From Alphaproteobacteria bacterium (GTDB taxonomy: Bacteria; Pseudomonadota; Alphaproteobacteria; UBA9655), in the NCBI GenBank assembly GCA_021731585.1, contig JAKFXB010000006.1, positions 1-40,735 of the forward strand: a stretch of 40,735 nucleotides of DNA, read 5' to 3'. Below the pieces are notes generated by a model. The model saw only the letters and a list, made by a program, of their open reading frames with translations, had not been told where the DNA came from and did no database searches. Each line of letters begins with the position of its first letter. Positions within the stretch are counted from its first letter, which is position 1. Below are positions 1-8,859 of this stretch, in pieces. The translations under genes and the position numbers were made by a program.

Positions 1-136
1 ATATAAAAGCTCTTTCTTTATTAAACTTTTGATACCATAACCAGGGTAAATAAAAATTGCACCCCTTTTCTTAAAAATTGAGTTTCGCTTAAGGAAAACC
101 ACTTGATTAAAGACAGCAAAATACTAACTAGAAATA

Positions 137-165
137 TTGAAATAATAATAATTTTTTGTTATAAT
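137..165 (+). promoter_or_regulatory. Predicted sigma70-type promoter for the DUF1059 gene
   Basis: A TTGAAA element (137-142) and a perfect TATAAT (160-165) are separated by exactly 17 bases. They lie about 35 bases upstream of the small gene that starts at 200, which has its own strong AAGGAGG ribosome binding site. Prediction from sequence only. Confidence 0.6.
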
Positions 166-199
166 TAATTATATTCAACATAAAAACTATAAGGAGGTT

Positions 200-394
200 A
201 TGATGAAAGAAAAAAGGAAAGTAATTGATTGTCGCTTGTTTCCAAGCGATAGCAAATGCACTCTTGCTCTATCTGGAACGGAAGAGGAAGTCTTAAAAGC
301 AGCCACTGAGCATGCTATCAGTTGTCATGGGGAAAAAGACACTCCCGAGCTAAAACAAGAAATTCGCAAGATGTTGAAAGAAGAGAATGATTAG
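200..394 (+). CDS. DUF1059 family small protein
   Basis: A 64-residue soluble protein that matches the DUF1059 pattern from memory. An early Cys-Arg-Leu-Phe-Pro-Ser stretch (residues 11-16) is followed by a Cys in the SKCTLALSG segment. A conserved EEEVLKAATEHAISCHG block and a C-terminal acidic helix complete it. The family has no settled biochemical role. The start is fixed by AAGGAGG at 192-198 just ahead of two tandem ATG codons (200 and 203), so either may be used. The gene stands alone behind its own good promoter. There is no signal peptide or membrane segment, so it is probably cytosolic. Confidence 0.8.
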   Translation: MMKEKRKVIDCRLFPSDSKCTLALSGTEEEVLKAATEHAISCHGEKDTPELKQEIRKMLKEEND

Positions 395-533
395 TGGGTG
401 AGATTTTATACCACATCTATAACTCACTACTTTTATTCTCATCTTTCTCTTCATGACATCGCAGGTATGCAATTACAAAACCCTGAGTTCGTCTTATTCA
501 TCAAGAGGCGCTCGGGCAGGCTACTTTGTGCCA

Positions 534-719
534 CTAGTCTTTGAGCCCATGGGCTACGTTTTGGAATGGCGTACAAATAGGGCCTCCTGCCCCTGGAAAA
601 GCAGTACAGAGGCATTGCTGACCTGTTTGAGAGCATTCCTCCGGAGTCAGAGCTTGTCCTGTCTCAGCAAAAGATGAGATCATGGTAAAAAAAAGAACTG
701 GTAAAATTATAAACTTCAT
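534..719 (-). CDS. Small exported Cys-containing peptide (hypothetical)
   Basis: A 61-residue reading frame with a convincing Sec signal: Lys at position 2, a hydrophobic core (IILPVLFFTMISSF) and a likely cleavage site after GQA at residues 21-23. The mature part of about 38 residues holds four cysteines (29, 36, 38, 49) and a Gly-Ala-Gly-Gly turn. A GGGAG ribosome binding site lies about 6 bases before the ATG. I recognise no family. Two other frames of similar size overlap here, but neither has a signal peptide or comparable RBS. It could be a secreted peptide or a chance ORF; comparison with relatives would decide. Confidence 0.45.
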   Translation of the reverse strand: MKFIILPVLFFTMISSFAETGQALTPEECSQTGQQCLCTAFPGAGGPICTPFQNVAHGLKD

Positions 720-829
720 TTTTGTCTCCCATAAGAGTAATATTTTTTTGATTTCGAAATTTTGAGTTTAAAAGCAAACCTTTAAGAAATCATAAATTTT
801 TTGTTTAATCTATAAATACTGAGATAAAA

Positions 830-1321
830 ATGACCCAATGCCTAGATGATTACGGAGACCCTGCCTACCGCCTCGGGGTAGGTATGATGATCTTAAATTC
901 AGAAAGCAAGGTATTTGTGGCACAGCGCTTGGATAACAAAGGCCCTGCGTGGCAAATGCCTCAGGGAGGCATTTCTCCCCATGAAGATACAGATCAAGCC
1001 ATGCTTCGCGAACTGGAAGAGGAAATTGGCACACGTAAAGTCGAAATCATCGTTAAATCCAAGACCTGGTATAAATATGACCTTCCGTCCGAACTGGCGA
1101 CTCGCCTTTGGAGAGGAAAATACAAAGGTCAAAGGCAAATTTGGTACCTTCTTCGTTTTAAAGGCTTAGATAAAGATATCAATATTCACACTTATCACCC
1201 TGAATTTCGAGATTGGAAATGGGTTGATAAGGATGAACTAATTGATCTTGTCATTCCTTTTAAACAAAAGCTCTATGCCCAAATTCTTGAAGATCTATGG
1301 CCGTTTGCCATAAGGAGTTAA
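830..1321 (+). CDS. rppH: RNA pyrophosphohydrolase RppH (Nudix hydrolase)
   Basis: Likely removes pyrophosphate from the 5' triphosphate end of transcripts, which exposes them to RNase E decay; RppH also accepts dinucleoside polyphosphates. The 163-residue length is typical. The N-terminus YRLGVGMMILN is the usual RppH opening. The Nudix box GX5EX7REUXEEXGU is complete at residues 46-68: G46, E52, R60, E61, E64, E65, G67. A following WYKYDLP segment and a GQRQIWYLLRF segment match the RppH subfamily rather than generic Nudix proteins. The ribosome binding site is weak (GAG, 7 bases upstream). The gene stands alone. Confidence 0.92.
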   Translation: MTQCLDDYGDPAYRLGVGMMILNSESKVFVAQRLDNKGPAWQMPQGGISPHEDTDQAMLRELEEEIGTRKVEIIVKSKTWYKYDLPSELATRLWRGKYKGQRQIWYLLRFKGLDKDINIHTYHPEFRDWKWVDKDELIDLVIPFKQKLYAQILEDLWPFAIRS

Positions 1322-1503
1322 TACTTATCTTAAGGGCGGCGAATAATTAATAAAATGTTAACTAATCTTGAATAGAATGCAAGGGTAAGTCATACAAGAC
1401 TAAAGCGACATTCAACAGAACCTTGTCGTTGTATGTTCTCAGGGCCTCGCAATTAACAAAGGGGCTTGATATCGTTAAGAACTAGAAAAAAGGGAAGTCA
1501 ACC

Positions 1504-2019
1504 ATGATTAAAAATTATCTCAAAGGACCTAAACTTTTTTCCCTCTTCTCCATCTGCGCTGTGGGAATTAACATAGGCCCTCTATCCGCAGCGAATCAGT
1601 GTTTGGATGCAGATTCAATTCGAAGCGCATTCAAAACTGAGCACGAGGAGCTTGGATGGAAATATGCTGCTCCTCTCCTGTATTACAGCATGAAGATCAA
1701 CTCTGAAAACTATGTGAGGGTTATCAATCCTGATGAGATTAGCGGTACAACAACCCAGAGCGCTGACGGAACGTGTCATCATAAATTTAACTTTCCTGGC
1801 TTACTTATCGGGAGCTGTAATTTAAATAAATCTGAACTTGATAAAGTATTGGCCAAGAAATATGATGGAGCTATTATTAAAACTTCCCAAGGGAGACTCG
1901 TTCAGATGGAAAACCTTAGCCCTGACATGGTCATTCTTTCAGAAGCTCGAAAAAGTGATGACCCTAAGTTATGTAGCTACAATATGTCAATTGTGGACGC
2001 CTCACATGAGGAACTCTAG
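1504..2019 (+). CDS. Exported protein of unknown function
   Basis: A 171-residue protein with a Sec-type signal peptide: basic start MIKNYLKGPK, hydrophobic LFSLFSICAVGINI, probable cleavage after LSA near residue 29. The mature domain has four cysteines (in NQCLD, GTCHH, GSCNL and KLCSY), which could form two disulfides in the periplasm. I do not recognise the family. A good AAGGGAAG ribosome binding site lies upstream of the ATG. The gene is monocistronic, between rppH and the DivL-like kinase gene. Confidence 0.7.
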   Translation: MIKNYLKGPKLFSLFSICAVGINIGPLSAANQCLDADSIRSAFKTEHEELGWKYAAPLLYYSMKINSENYVRVINPDEISGTTTQSADGTCHHKFNFPGLLIGSCNLNKSELDKVLAKKYDGAIIKTSQGRLVQMENLSPDMVILSEARKSDDPKLCSYNMSIVDASHEEL

Positions 2020-2216
2020 TTTAGTAGCCTCAAAAAAGATTAAATAATAAACTTTATGTAATGTGTATTTTAATTAATCCTGAAAGGAGATTTTTTTAAA
2101 CAATACTCTCAAATCAAGTGAATCTCTTTGTTCTCCCTCTCTTCTATTCTTAAAAAATTTGCCTTTTTGTGAGACTTCTCTTGTTTTTTCATAAATTTTA
2201 TGCCTAAATATAATGC

Positions 2217-4583
2217 ATGGAGGCATACAAAAATCTAATAACAAATATTAGCTTATTTGTTCTTATAGGAGCCGTACCATCATTGTGCTGGGCAGCAGGA
2301 TATTTCTTACCCTTTTCTTTAACCTCTCTCTTTCTTCTACTCGCGGGTTTTCTTGGAATTTCATATTTCAAAACACACGCCCAAGCTCGCTTATTTAAAC
2401 AATTACTTTTAAACCGAGGGGAAGCTTGGGCCATCTGCGAAGGAACTAAAATTATTGAATCTTCCCCGTCTTTTCCCACCACCTCTCTCTCTTCATTAAA
2501 GGATTTTTTTGACCCTGCTATGGAGGAAAGCATCGAAAAAACCCTTAATGACCTCATTTTTCACAATACTTCTTTTCAATTGCGCGTGTCCTCTGCCAAA
2601 AGTGAGGCCGTCTATACCTTTGAAGGGATGCCCTTAGAAGATCGTTTTGTTTTGTGGCTTAAGAATATTACAGATAAGGTACATCAAGAGAAGACGACAA
2701 AGGAATACCTCAAAAGGCGTGAAGAGCAAGTTCACAGTATGCAATCTATCCTCGATTCCATCCCTATTCTTATCTGGCAAAGAGATGAGTATCAAAAAAT
2801 CACCTATTGTAACTATACTTATGCTCATGCCCTTCAAACAACTCCAGAAAAAATTTATGAACAATCTCTTGAACTTACTCAACCTCGCTTTGCAAAAGTT
2901 TTAGCGAGAAAGGCCGTTCACACAGGTGAGTTACAAAGTTTTGAAAGTTCAGCCATTATGGAAGGCGAGAAAAGATATTTCCGAATTTACGAGACTCAAC
3001 ATCCTCTAAAAACAAACTGCACCGTGGGACTTGCTTGTGATATTACAGACCTCAATAACGTTCGCTTAGAGCTTAAGCGGCTTGTGAATGCTCATGATGA
3101 AGTTTTAGCTCACTTATCCACGGCGATTTCAGTTCATGATGCCGAAGGCATCCTTCAATACTATAATCAAGCTTATGTAACTCTTTATGACTTTGACGAA
3201 GAATTTCTTAAAACAAACCCACGTCTTGATGAGGTGCTCGAAGAGTTGCGAGGTCGCCGCCAACTTCCTGAATTTGCGGATTTCCTCTCTTATAAAAAGA
3301 AGCGCATGATGCAACTTAAAGAACAAATTGACCCCTTTGAAGAGCTTATGCATTTACCTGACGAGCGAACTTTGCGAACCTTCAGTGCCCCTCATCCCAT
3401 GGGAGGACTCTTATTTATGAGCGAGGATGTCACGGATTACCTTGCCCTCGAACGCAAAAACAAAAGCTTTTTGGATGCGTATCAAGCCACCCTTGATAAT
3501 CTGTTTGAAGGTGTGATCGTCTTTGGAAGCGATAATCGCCTCAAGATTTTTAACCCCAGTTTTTTAAGGCTTTGGAATTTCGACTCTAAAGATGTCACTG
3601 TTGATCAACATATCACAACCATCATTGACAAATTAAAAGATTTCTTTGATTACGATGATGATTGGGATACGTTTAAGGCTAAATTCTTGGAAAAAATGAC
3701 AGACCGTGTGCCAAAAACAGAGCAGCTTACACGAAAAGATGGGATGATTATCAATTATAGCTATCTCCCTCTTCCTAATGGAGATCATCTTTTAAGCTAT
3801 ACGGATACAACGGATACACTTCGTGTTCAAAACATTCATAAGGAAAAAAGAAATGCCATTGAATCGGCTGAAAAGATAAAATCGGAGTTTATTGCTAACA
3901 TTTCCTATGAATTGCGAGCTCCCTTAAATACAATCATTTCCTTTACAGAAATCCTTTCCAATGAGTATTTTGGCTCCCTTAACAAACGTCAACTTGATTA
4001 TGTGGAGGGAATTGTTTCTTCTTCAGAAAAGCTTTTACACCTTGTTAATGATATTCTCGATTTGGCCTCCCTTGAGGCAGGTTATATCAATATGGAATAT
4101 AGTCCCGTTAATATTCCTAATTTATTAAAAGATATGGTCTCTTTGTTTAGTAAAACAATTGACATGAACAAACAATATCTTGTTATCAAATGCGATAATG
4201 CTCTTAAAGACTGGTCAGTAGATGGAAAAAGACTTAAACAAATCGTCTTAAATTTAATTTCAAATGCGATAAAGTTTACCCCAGAGGGCGGCATTATTAC
4301 TATTGATGCTAGAGTTACTGAAGAAAAACTTGAAATTTCGATTTCGGATACAGGAGCAGGGATGCTCGTTGAAGAACAAGAGACCTTATTTCAAGTCGAT
4401 ATGGACACGGATTCTTCTAACTTGGGCATGGGTCTTGGCTTGTCTTTAGTTAAAAAGTTAATTCAACTCCATGGCGGCGAGATCAAAGTGGAATCGGAGC
4501 CCCAAAAGGGAACAAAAGTTACATGTCTTTTTCCCAAGCCAATAAAAATAGCGGCTCTTGAAAGCCAATTAGAAGCGTCTTAA
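2217..4583 (+). CDS. divL: DivL-like PAS sensor pseudo-histidine kinase with Tyr in the H-box
   Basis: 788 residues. Two membrane segments near the N-terminus (about 7-29 and 31-50) are followed by tandem PAS-like regions (about 170-285, 290-410, 420-535), a dimerisation helix and a HATPase_c domain. The H-box reads SYELRAPLN with Tyr564 where kinases have His. The N-box (about 675-689), G1 box DTGAGM (711-716) and G2 box GMGLGLSL (737-744) look intact. In Caulobacter, DivL has the same Tyr-for-His change and a similar size (about 770 residues), and tunes the CckA-ChpT-CtrA cell-cycle relay through DivK. I infer the same role here. No convincing ribosome binding site precedes the ATG at 2217, so the exact start is uncertain. 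Confidence 0.85.
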   Translation: MEAYKNLITNISLFVLIGAVPSLCWAAGYFLPFSLTSLFLLLAGFLGISYFKTHAQARLFKQLLLNRGEAWAICEGTKIIESSPSFPTTSLSSLKDFFDPAMEESIEKTLNDLIFHNTSFQLRVSSAKSEAVYTFEGMPLEDRFVLWLKNITDKVHQEKTTKEYLKRREEQVHSMQSILDSIPILIWQRDEYQKITYCNYTYAHALQTTPEKIYEQSLELTQPRFAKVLARKAVHTGELQSFESSAIMEGEKRYFRIYETQHPLKTNCTVGLACDITDLNNVRLELKRLVNAHDEVLAHLSTAISVHDAEGILQYYNQAYVTLYDFDEEFLKTNPRLDEVLEELRGRRQLPEFADFLSYKKKRMMQLKEQIDPFEELMHLPDERTLRTFSAPHPMGGLLFMSEDVTDYLALERKNKSFLDAYQATLDNLFEGVIVFGSDNRLKIFNPSFLRLWNFDSKDVTVDQHITTIIDKLKDFFDYDDDWDTFKAKFLEKMTDRVPKTEQLTRKDGMIINYSYLPLPNGDHLLSYTDTTDTLRVQNIHKEKRNAIESAEKIKSEFIANISYELRAPLNTIISFTEILSNEYFGSLNKRQLDYVEGIVSSSEKLLHLVNDILDLASLEAGYINMEYSPVNIPNLLKDMVSLFSKTIDMNKQYLVIKCDNALKDWSVDGKRLKQIVLNLISNAIKFTPEGGIITIDARVTEEKLEISISDTGAGMLVEEQETLFQVDMDTDSSNLGMGLGLSLVKKLIQLHGGEIKVESEPQKGTKVTCLFPKPIKIAALESQLEAS

Positions 4584-4618
4584 GTTACCCTCCAAAAGTA
4601 CTGGCCCATAAACGACTC

Positions 4619-4720
4619 CGTCATCACGAGCCCACGTAGTGGGCGTGGTGATCCATCTTTAGAATACCTATGGATTGCCGCGCCCTCCTTCGCTAAAGCT
4701 CTGATGGACTCGCAATGACG
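4619..4720. repeat. Palindromic intergenic repeat (REP/MITE-like)
   Basis: About 100 bases whose ends are inverted: the left end reads CGTCATCACGAG and the right end reads, on the other strand, CGTCATTGCGAG. An inner hairpin (CCCACGTAGTGGG) sits in the left half. It lies between two convergent genes with no coding potential. This organisation is typical of dispersed extragenic palindromes; no second identical copy is in this window. Confidence 0.6.
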
Positions 4721-4786
4721 AGGTTTTGTTGATTTTCTAAAAAAACTCCCGCAAAGAAAACTGACAAATTCGTTTTGAAGGTATAA

Positions 4787-5818
4787 CTAAGCAGCGTCTA
4801 CAGTGGGGACAGGAACACCGCTAGTTGTCGAATACTCAAAATGATAAACTTCCCCCGGATGAATAAAGGCTCTAATGGCATGAGCAGCTTGAGCAGCTTC
4901 TGCAAAACCCGTCAGGATTAACTTTAGTTTATGAGAGTAATGCGCAATGTCCCCAATGGCAAAAATCCCCGAAATATTTGTTGAACAGTCCTGAGGATCA
5001 ACTTGAATATGAGTTGTATTAAGCTGGAGCCCCCAATGGGCAATCGGCCCCAAATTCATCGCCAAGCCATAAAAGGGAAGAAGGTAATCTGCTTGAAGTT
5101 CTCTCCTCTCTCCGTCTAAAGATTTTACAATAACGCGCTCAAGCTTCCCAGCACTTCCAGAGAGCCCTTCGAGTTGAAAAGGGATCACAAGATCAATGAT
5201 TCCCTTTTGAGCTAATGTATGAAGCTGAGATTCACTTTCAGGAGCAGCACGAAATTTGGGACGACGATGCACGACTGAAACCCTCTTGGCAATCTCTGCA
5301 AGGGAAAGAGCCCAATCCACTGCCGAGTCCCCTCCTCCCGCAATGACAAGGTTCTTTCCTCTAAAATCCTCACGATTTTTCACATAATAAAAAATGCTTT
5401 TGTCTTCAAATTCTTCTAGATTTTCAAGGGGAGGACGATTGGGACCAAAGGCTCCTACGCCAGCAGCAATAAGAACCGTCTTTGCCTCTAATTTCTCTCC
5501 CAAAGAAGTTTCCACTTGCCACAGATTCGTCTCTTCGTTCTTTTTCATTTTCAAAACTTGTTGCCCTAAGTAGTAAGAAGGGGCAAACGGCTCTGCCTGC
5601 TTTTTTAAATTTTCAATAAGCTCTCCCGCCAAGATTTTGGGGTAGGCTGGAATATCATAAATAGGTTTCTCAGGATAAAGGGCGGTACATTGCCCCCCAA
5701 CGGCATCCAAAGCATCCACAACGTGGCATTTAAGACCCATCATGCCGCACTCAAAAATCGCAAAAAGGCCCACGGGACCTGCACCAATAATAATTACATC
5801 TCTGGATTGATGTGACAT
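4787..5818 (-). CDS. Ferredoxin/flavodoxin-NADP+ reductase (thioredoxin reductase-like, YumC type)
   Basis: A 343-residue FAD/NAD(P)-binding oxidoreductase. An N-terminal FAD Rossmann motif IGAGPVG lies near residues 11-17, a VGGQCTALYPEKPIYDIP segment follows, and a second dinucleotide-binding motif IAGGGDSAVDWA lies mid-protein. FAIGDIAHY binds FAD near the C-terminus. The thioredoxin reductase CxxC redox pair is absent, which points to the type 2 ferredoxin-NADP reductase family that recycles NADPH and reduced ferredoxin. An in-frame extension runs to 5896 but crosses the CarD terminator; the ATG at 5818 begins the conserved domain and is the better start. Cytosolic. Confidence 0.85.
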   Translation of the reverse strand: MSHQSRDVIIIGAGPVGLFAIFECGMMGLKCHVVDALDAVGGQCTALYPEKPIYDIPAYPKILAGELIENLKKQAEPFAPSYYLGQQVLKMKKNEETNLWQVETSLGEKLEAKTVLIAAGVGAFGPNRPPLENLEEFEDKSIFYYVKNREDFRGKNLVIAGGGDSAVDWALSLAEIAKRVSVVHRRPKFRAAPESESQLHTLAQKGIIDLVIPFQLEGLSGSAGKLERVIVKSLDGERRELQADYLLPFYGLAMNLGPIAHWGLQLNTTHIQVDPQDCSTNISGIFAIGDIAHYSHKLKLILTGFAEAAQAAHAIRAFIHPGEVYHFEYSTTSGVPVPTVDAA

Positions 5819-5852
5819 TTTCTTTTTTCTCTCAAAAATACTAAAAAAGAAA

Positions 5853-5893
5853 ATCCCTGACTTTCTCGAAAAAATCAAGAAAAAATCAGGGAT
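5853..5893 (-). terminator. Intrinsic terminator after carD
   Basis: ATCCCTGA (5853-5860) and TCAGGGAT (5886-5893) form a perfect 8-bp stem extended by imperfect A/T pairs. On the minus strand a TTTCTTTTTT run follows. It starts 10 bases past the carD stop and ends transcription before the oxidoreductase gene. Confidence 0.75.
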
Positions 5894-5902
5894 CAAGAAA
5901 AA

Positions 5903-6400
5903 TTAAGCTGCTGCTAAAATATTTTCAACTTTTTGAATAGCCAGGTCTTGATCAATACTTTCAACCGCTGCAATTTCACCCGCTAGACGGGTAAGGGCAT
6001 TTTGATATACTTGGCGCTCACTATAAGACTGCTCTGGTTGGTTAGCTGTTCGGTAAAGTTCACGAACAACTTCTGCTAAAAAGATAGGATCGCCAGAATT
6101 TATTTTTGTTTCATATTCCTGAGCACGGCGGCTCCACATTGTGCGGCGGACTCTTGAGCGCGCTTTAAGAGCATTAATAGCTTCACCTAATTCTTTTGTC
6201 GTTGAAACAGGGCGCAAACCAGATGTTTTAGCCTTAGCAACAGGAAGACGCAAAGTCATGCGATCTTTCTCAAAAGAGATAACGAACATTTCAAGTGCAT
6301 GTCCTGCAACTTCATGCGTCTCAATTGATTGAATTTTACCAACGCCGTGTGCTGGATAAACAACATGATTTCCACATGTAAAAGAAGTTATTTTAGCCAT
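5903..6400 (-). CDS. carD: CarD/CdnL family transcriptional regulator
   Basis: A 165-residue protein with the CarD_CdnL_TRCF domain: FTCGNHVVYPAHGVGKIQSIE at the N-terminus binds the RNA polymerase beta subunit (Tudor-like fold). A helical C-terminal part includes the MWSRRAQEYETKINSGD stretch, where a conserved Trp props open the promoter DNA. In alphaproteobacteria CdnL stabilises open complexes at rRNA and growth genes. A strong GGAGGG ribosome binding site sits 6 bases before the ATG. The gene is monocistronic, followed by its own terminator. Length is normal for the family. Confidence 0.93.
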   Translation of the reverse strand: MAKITSFTCGNHVVYPAHGVGKIQSIETHEVAGHALEMFVISFEKDRMTLRLPVAKAKTSGLRPVSTTKELGEAINALKARSRVRRTMWSRRAQEYETKINSGDPIFLAEVVRELYRTANQPEQSYSERQVYQNALTRLAGEIAAVESIDQDLAIQKVENILAAA

Positions 6401-6652
6401 TTTTAACCCTCCGCTAGATGTTGCATAAAGAGCTTTCTGATCTACCTAACCAACGTAGTAGAAGAAAAACTTTTATAAGTGACCTAAAAAATTAACAATT
6501 TATTAACTACTTACATATATGTATCATTTTTTTCCTTTCAAGGCTATAGGCACTCAACAAAGGGAAAGAACTGAAGTTTTTTTTAGTCAAGAGGAAAAAT
6601 CTCTTTAAAATTCAGGATTTGCAAAAGTTAAAAAAGAGTTAAAAAAGATTCC

Positions 6653-8719
6653 TTATTTTTCAAGATGATACTCAAAAGCAATCTGACGCGGCACCGCAGG
6701 CGGAATTTTATAAAATTCAAGGTATTGTTTTAAAAGACGATTAAAGGCCCATCTTACCTTATACTGCTGACCGGGCTTTGTCTTAAGGACCGCTTTAATT
6801 TCAAAACCATAATCACTAATCTCGCTAACGCCATTAATGTCAACCGGCTCTAAAAGGAGAGATTTTATTTTTTTATCTTTACGAAGATCCGCCGAAACTT
6901 TTTCAACAATTTCAAAAACATCATCAATATTCGCGTCTAAACCAACTTTAAAGAGCGCAACAACCGCCGAATAATCCCTATTTTGATTGCACAGAGATGT
7001 GATACTTCCATAAGGATAGGTAAAGAGCGATCCATCGGTAGCACGCAGACGCACAACACGAACCGTTAAGGATTCAATACGCCCCATTTGCCCATTGATG
7101 ACAACCAAATCTCCGACGGCAAAGGCATCTTCTAAAAGCATGAAGAAACCACTCACAAGGTCCTTCACTAAAAATTGAATACCAAAAGAAAGCCCTATGG
7201 ACAAAATACCCACAGTCGCAAGGATAGGAACAACATCAACATCCAGCTCAATAACAATCAAAAGAATTGCGGGAGTCCAAACGGCGATGCGCCACACATT
7301 GCGACTCACACTTGAAATAGTTCGAAAGCGGGCTGTCCTTTGTATTTCCGCTTCATCTAAGGATTTCTTCTCTCGGTTGAGATAACGTTTAAGGAGATCA
7401 TTCCCAAAGCGGGTAATTAAAAGCGCGATAAAAATGATCATAAATATACTAAATGATTTTTGAACAATAAGACGACTTAAAGGAGAAAAGATAAATGTGG
7501 CGGGATCCCAGCCCCAAAGATAAAGAACAAAAAGGATGACCGCTCCATGGAGCAAGAAAAGAAGAGCAAAATCAAGGTGATTGCCGTAATAGCAAATTCG
7601 CTCCGCCAGGGGACGAAAATAGTGTTTTAAATGAAGTTCAAGATAAACGATACGCATTCTACGCAAACAAAACCCCATTAAGCGCAAAATAGGAAAAACA
7701 GCCAAAGTAAGGAGGGATTTCCAAACAACCACTTGGAAAGCATCAAACTCATGAGTCACCCAACTCACATAGCTGACAACGATAAAAGCAATTAAAGGCA
7801 TATAACCATAGCTAACATAGGGTAACATGGCTCTTTTTGTGGGAGATGTTTTAAGATTTCTTTCTTCTTTTCTGACCCAAGCCTTTATTTCTTCATGAAG
7901 AGAAATCATCATAAAAATAGCCAGGATCATGACAACAAATCCTGATCCTTGCAAAAGAAGTCGCTCTCCAGCGCGGGGAAGCTTAATCAAGGCCCCTGTT
8001 TCAAGAGCAAAGTACCCAAAAAGCGCCACTACCCCCATGCGCCGAATCCAAGTGTAAATTGTTGCAAGGACTTCCTCCTTAAGAGGAATGTGTTGATGGC
8101 GTGCACTCATAGGCTTTAAAAAGAGATGAGCAATGTTTAGCAAAATCCATATCGTCACCCAGCCTGAACTTATGATCCGTACAACTTCAAGATAAACTCC
8201 CTTTTGCGGCGTTATTGACCTAAAAAAGGCATATAAAATAAATCCAAACACAAGCGGCGGCAAAGTCGAAAGCAAGATAGCTCCCATAAGCTTTAAGCGT
8301 GTATAGGAGGAGGCTCCTTTTTTCCAGTGAAGCAACTCATTAATTTTTGGACGCACCCATAAAGTCAAGATACGAGAAATACCTATGGCAACCAGAAAAG
8401 CCATAAGTAAACGGAAACTAAAAGATTCCAAAATTTCTCGATTGTGCCCCTCTTGAAGGTTTTTGACGAGCCACTCGCCCGTTTCAACGAAGTCTTTGAG
8501 GGATATAAACCCTTCAAAAACATGCTCCAGTGCGTCTTTTAAAAAGTCATAAACTGTTGAAAAAAGGTTTGCACTAATCTCACTGACTTTTGCAGGCTTT
8601 ATAGGCGGGGCAGAAGCTATTGCTTCCTTTTGTGCCTCCACCAAAGCACCATACTTGCTTGTCCCTCCAAAGCCTTGCAAGGTCATAAAACTTAAAGCCA
8701 AGGTCAAAATGCGTTTCAT
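6653..8719 (-). CDS. Large MscS-family mechanosensitive ion channel
   Basis: 688 residues. An N-terminal signal-like segment (KRILTLALSFMTLQGFGG) precedes a periplasmic stretch and about ten hydrophobic helices. The C-terminal third is the MscS core: a pore helix, a beta domain around AVGDLVVINGQMGRIESL (about residue 534 on), and the ATDGSLFTYPYGSI signature. It opens under membrane tension to release solutes after osmotic downshock. The size suits multi-TM YbdG/MscM-like relatives rather than the small MscS. AGGAG immediately precedes the ATG at 8725, so the next in-frame ATG at 8719, 6 bases further, is the better start. It diverges from uvrB. Confidence 0.88.
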   Translation of the reverse strand: MKRILTLALSFMTLQGFGGTSKYGALVEAQKEAIASAPPIKPAKVSEISANLFSTVYDFLKDALEHVFEGFISLKDFVETGEWLVKNLQEGHNREILESFSFRLLMAFLVAIGISRILTLWVRPKINELLHWKKGASSYTRLKLMGAILLSTLPPLVFGFILYAFFRSITPQKGVYLEVVRIISSGWVTIWILLNIAHLFLKPMSARHQHIPLKEEVLATIYTWIRRMGVVALFGYFALETGALIKLPRAGERLLLQGSGFVVMILAIFMMISLHEEIKAWVRKEERNLKTSPTKRAMLPYVSYGYMPLIAFIVVSYVSWVTHEFDAFQVVVWKSLLTLAVFPILRLMGFCLRRMRIVYLELHLKHYFRPLAERICYYGNHLDFALLFLLHGAVILFVLYLWGWDPATFIFSPLSRLIVQKSFSIFMIIFIALLITRFGNDLLKRYLNREKKSLDEAEIQRTARFRTISSVSRNVWRIAVWTPAILLIVIELDVDVVPILATVGILSIGLSFGIQFLVKDLVSGFFMLLEDAFAVGDLVVINGQMGRIESLTVRVVRLRATDGSLFTYPYGSITSLCNQNRDYSAVVALFKVGLDANIDDVFEIVEKVSADLRKDKKIKSLLLEPVDINGVSEISDYGFEIKAVLKTKPGQQYKVRWAFNRLLKQYLEFYKIPPAVPRQIAFEYHLEK

Positions 8720-8801
8720 ATTCATCTCCTATGGCCTCATACTAACGAAAAAGCATTGCTCATCAAAGATGAAAACGATTTTCTCTCATAAATTAATACC
8801 T

Positions 8802-8859
8802 TGTTCCATTTGTTTCACGTTTCATTTCCTAGGGTGTGAAACATGAAACATGTGGAACA
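8802..8859. repeat. Imperfect inverted repeat built of TGTTTCA half-sites
   Basis: Arms 8802-8824 and 8837-8859 are 23 bases each with 3 mismatches when inverted. Each arm carries copies or near-copies of TGTTTCA or TGTTCCA. It lies in the 320-base gap between mscS and uvrB and has no T-run, so it looks more like a protein-binding array than a terminator. Confidence 0.6.

Noticed and set aside
453-677. Plus-strand frame of 74 codons
   Set aside because: No RBS, no signal and no recognisable family; it is antisense to the better-supported small exported peptide.
5819-5896. Upstream extension of the NADP reductase
   Set aside because: It runs through the carD terminator hairpin and encodes Phe- and Ser-rich residues with no family match.
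8811-8826. A parS site for ParB
   Set aside because: The first ten bases match TGTTTCACGT, but the second half is TTCATT instead of GAAACA, giving 11 of 16. No complete parS palindrome occurs in the array.
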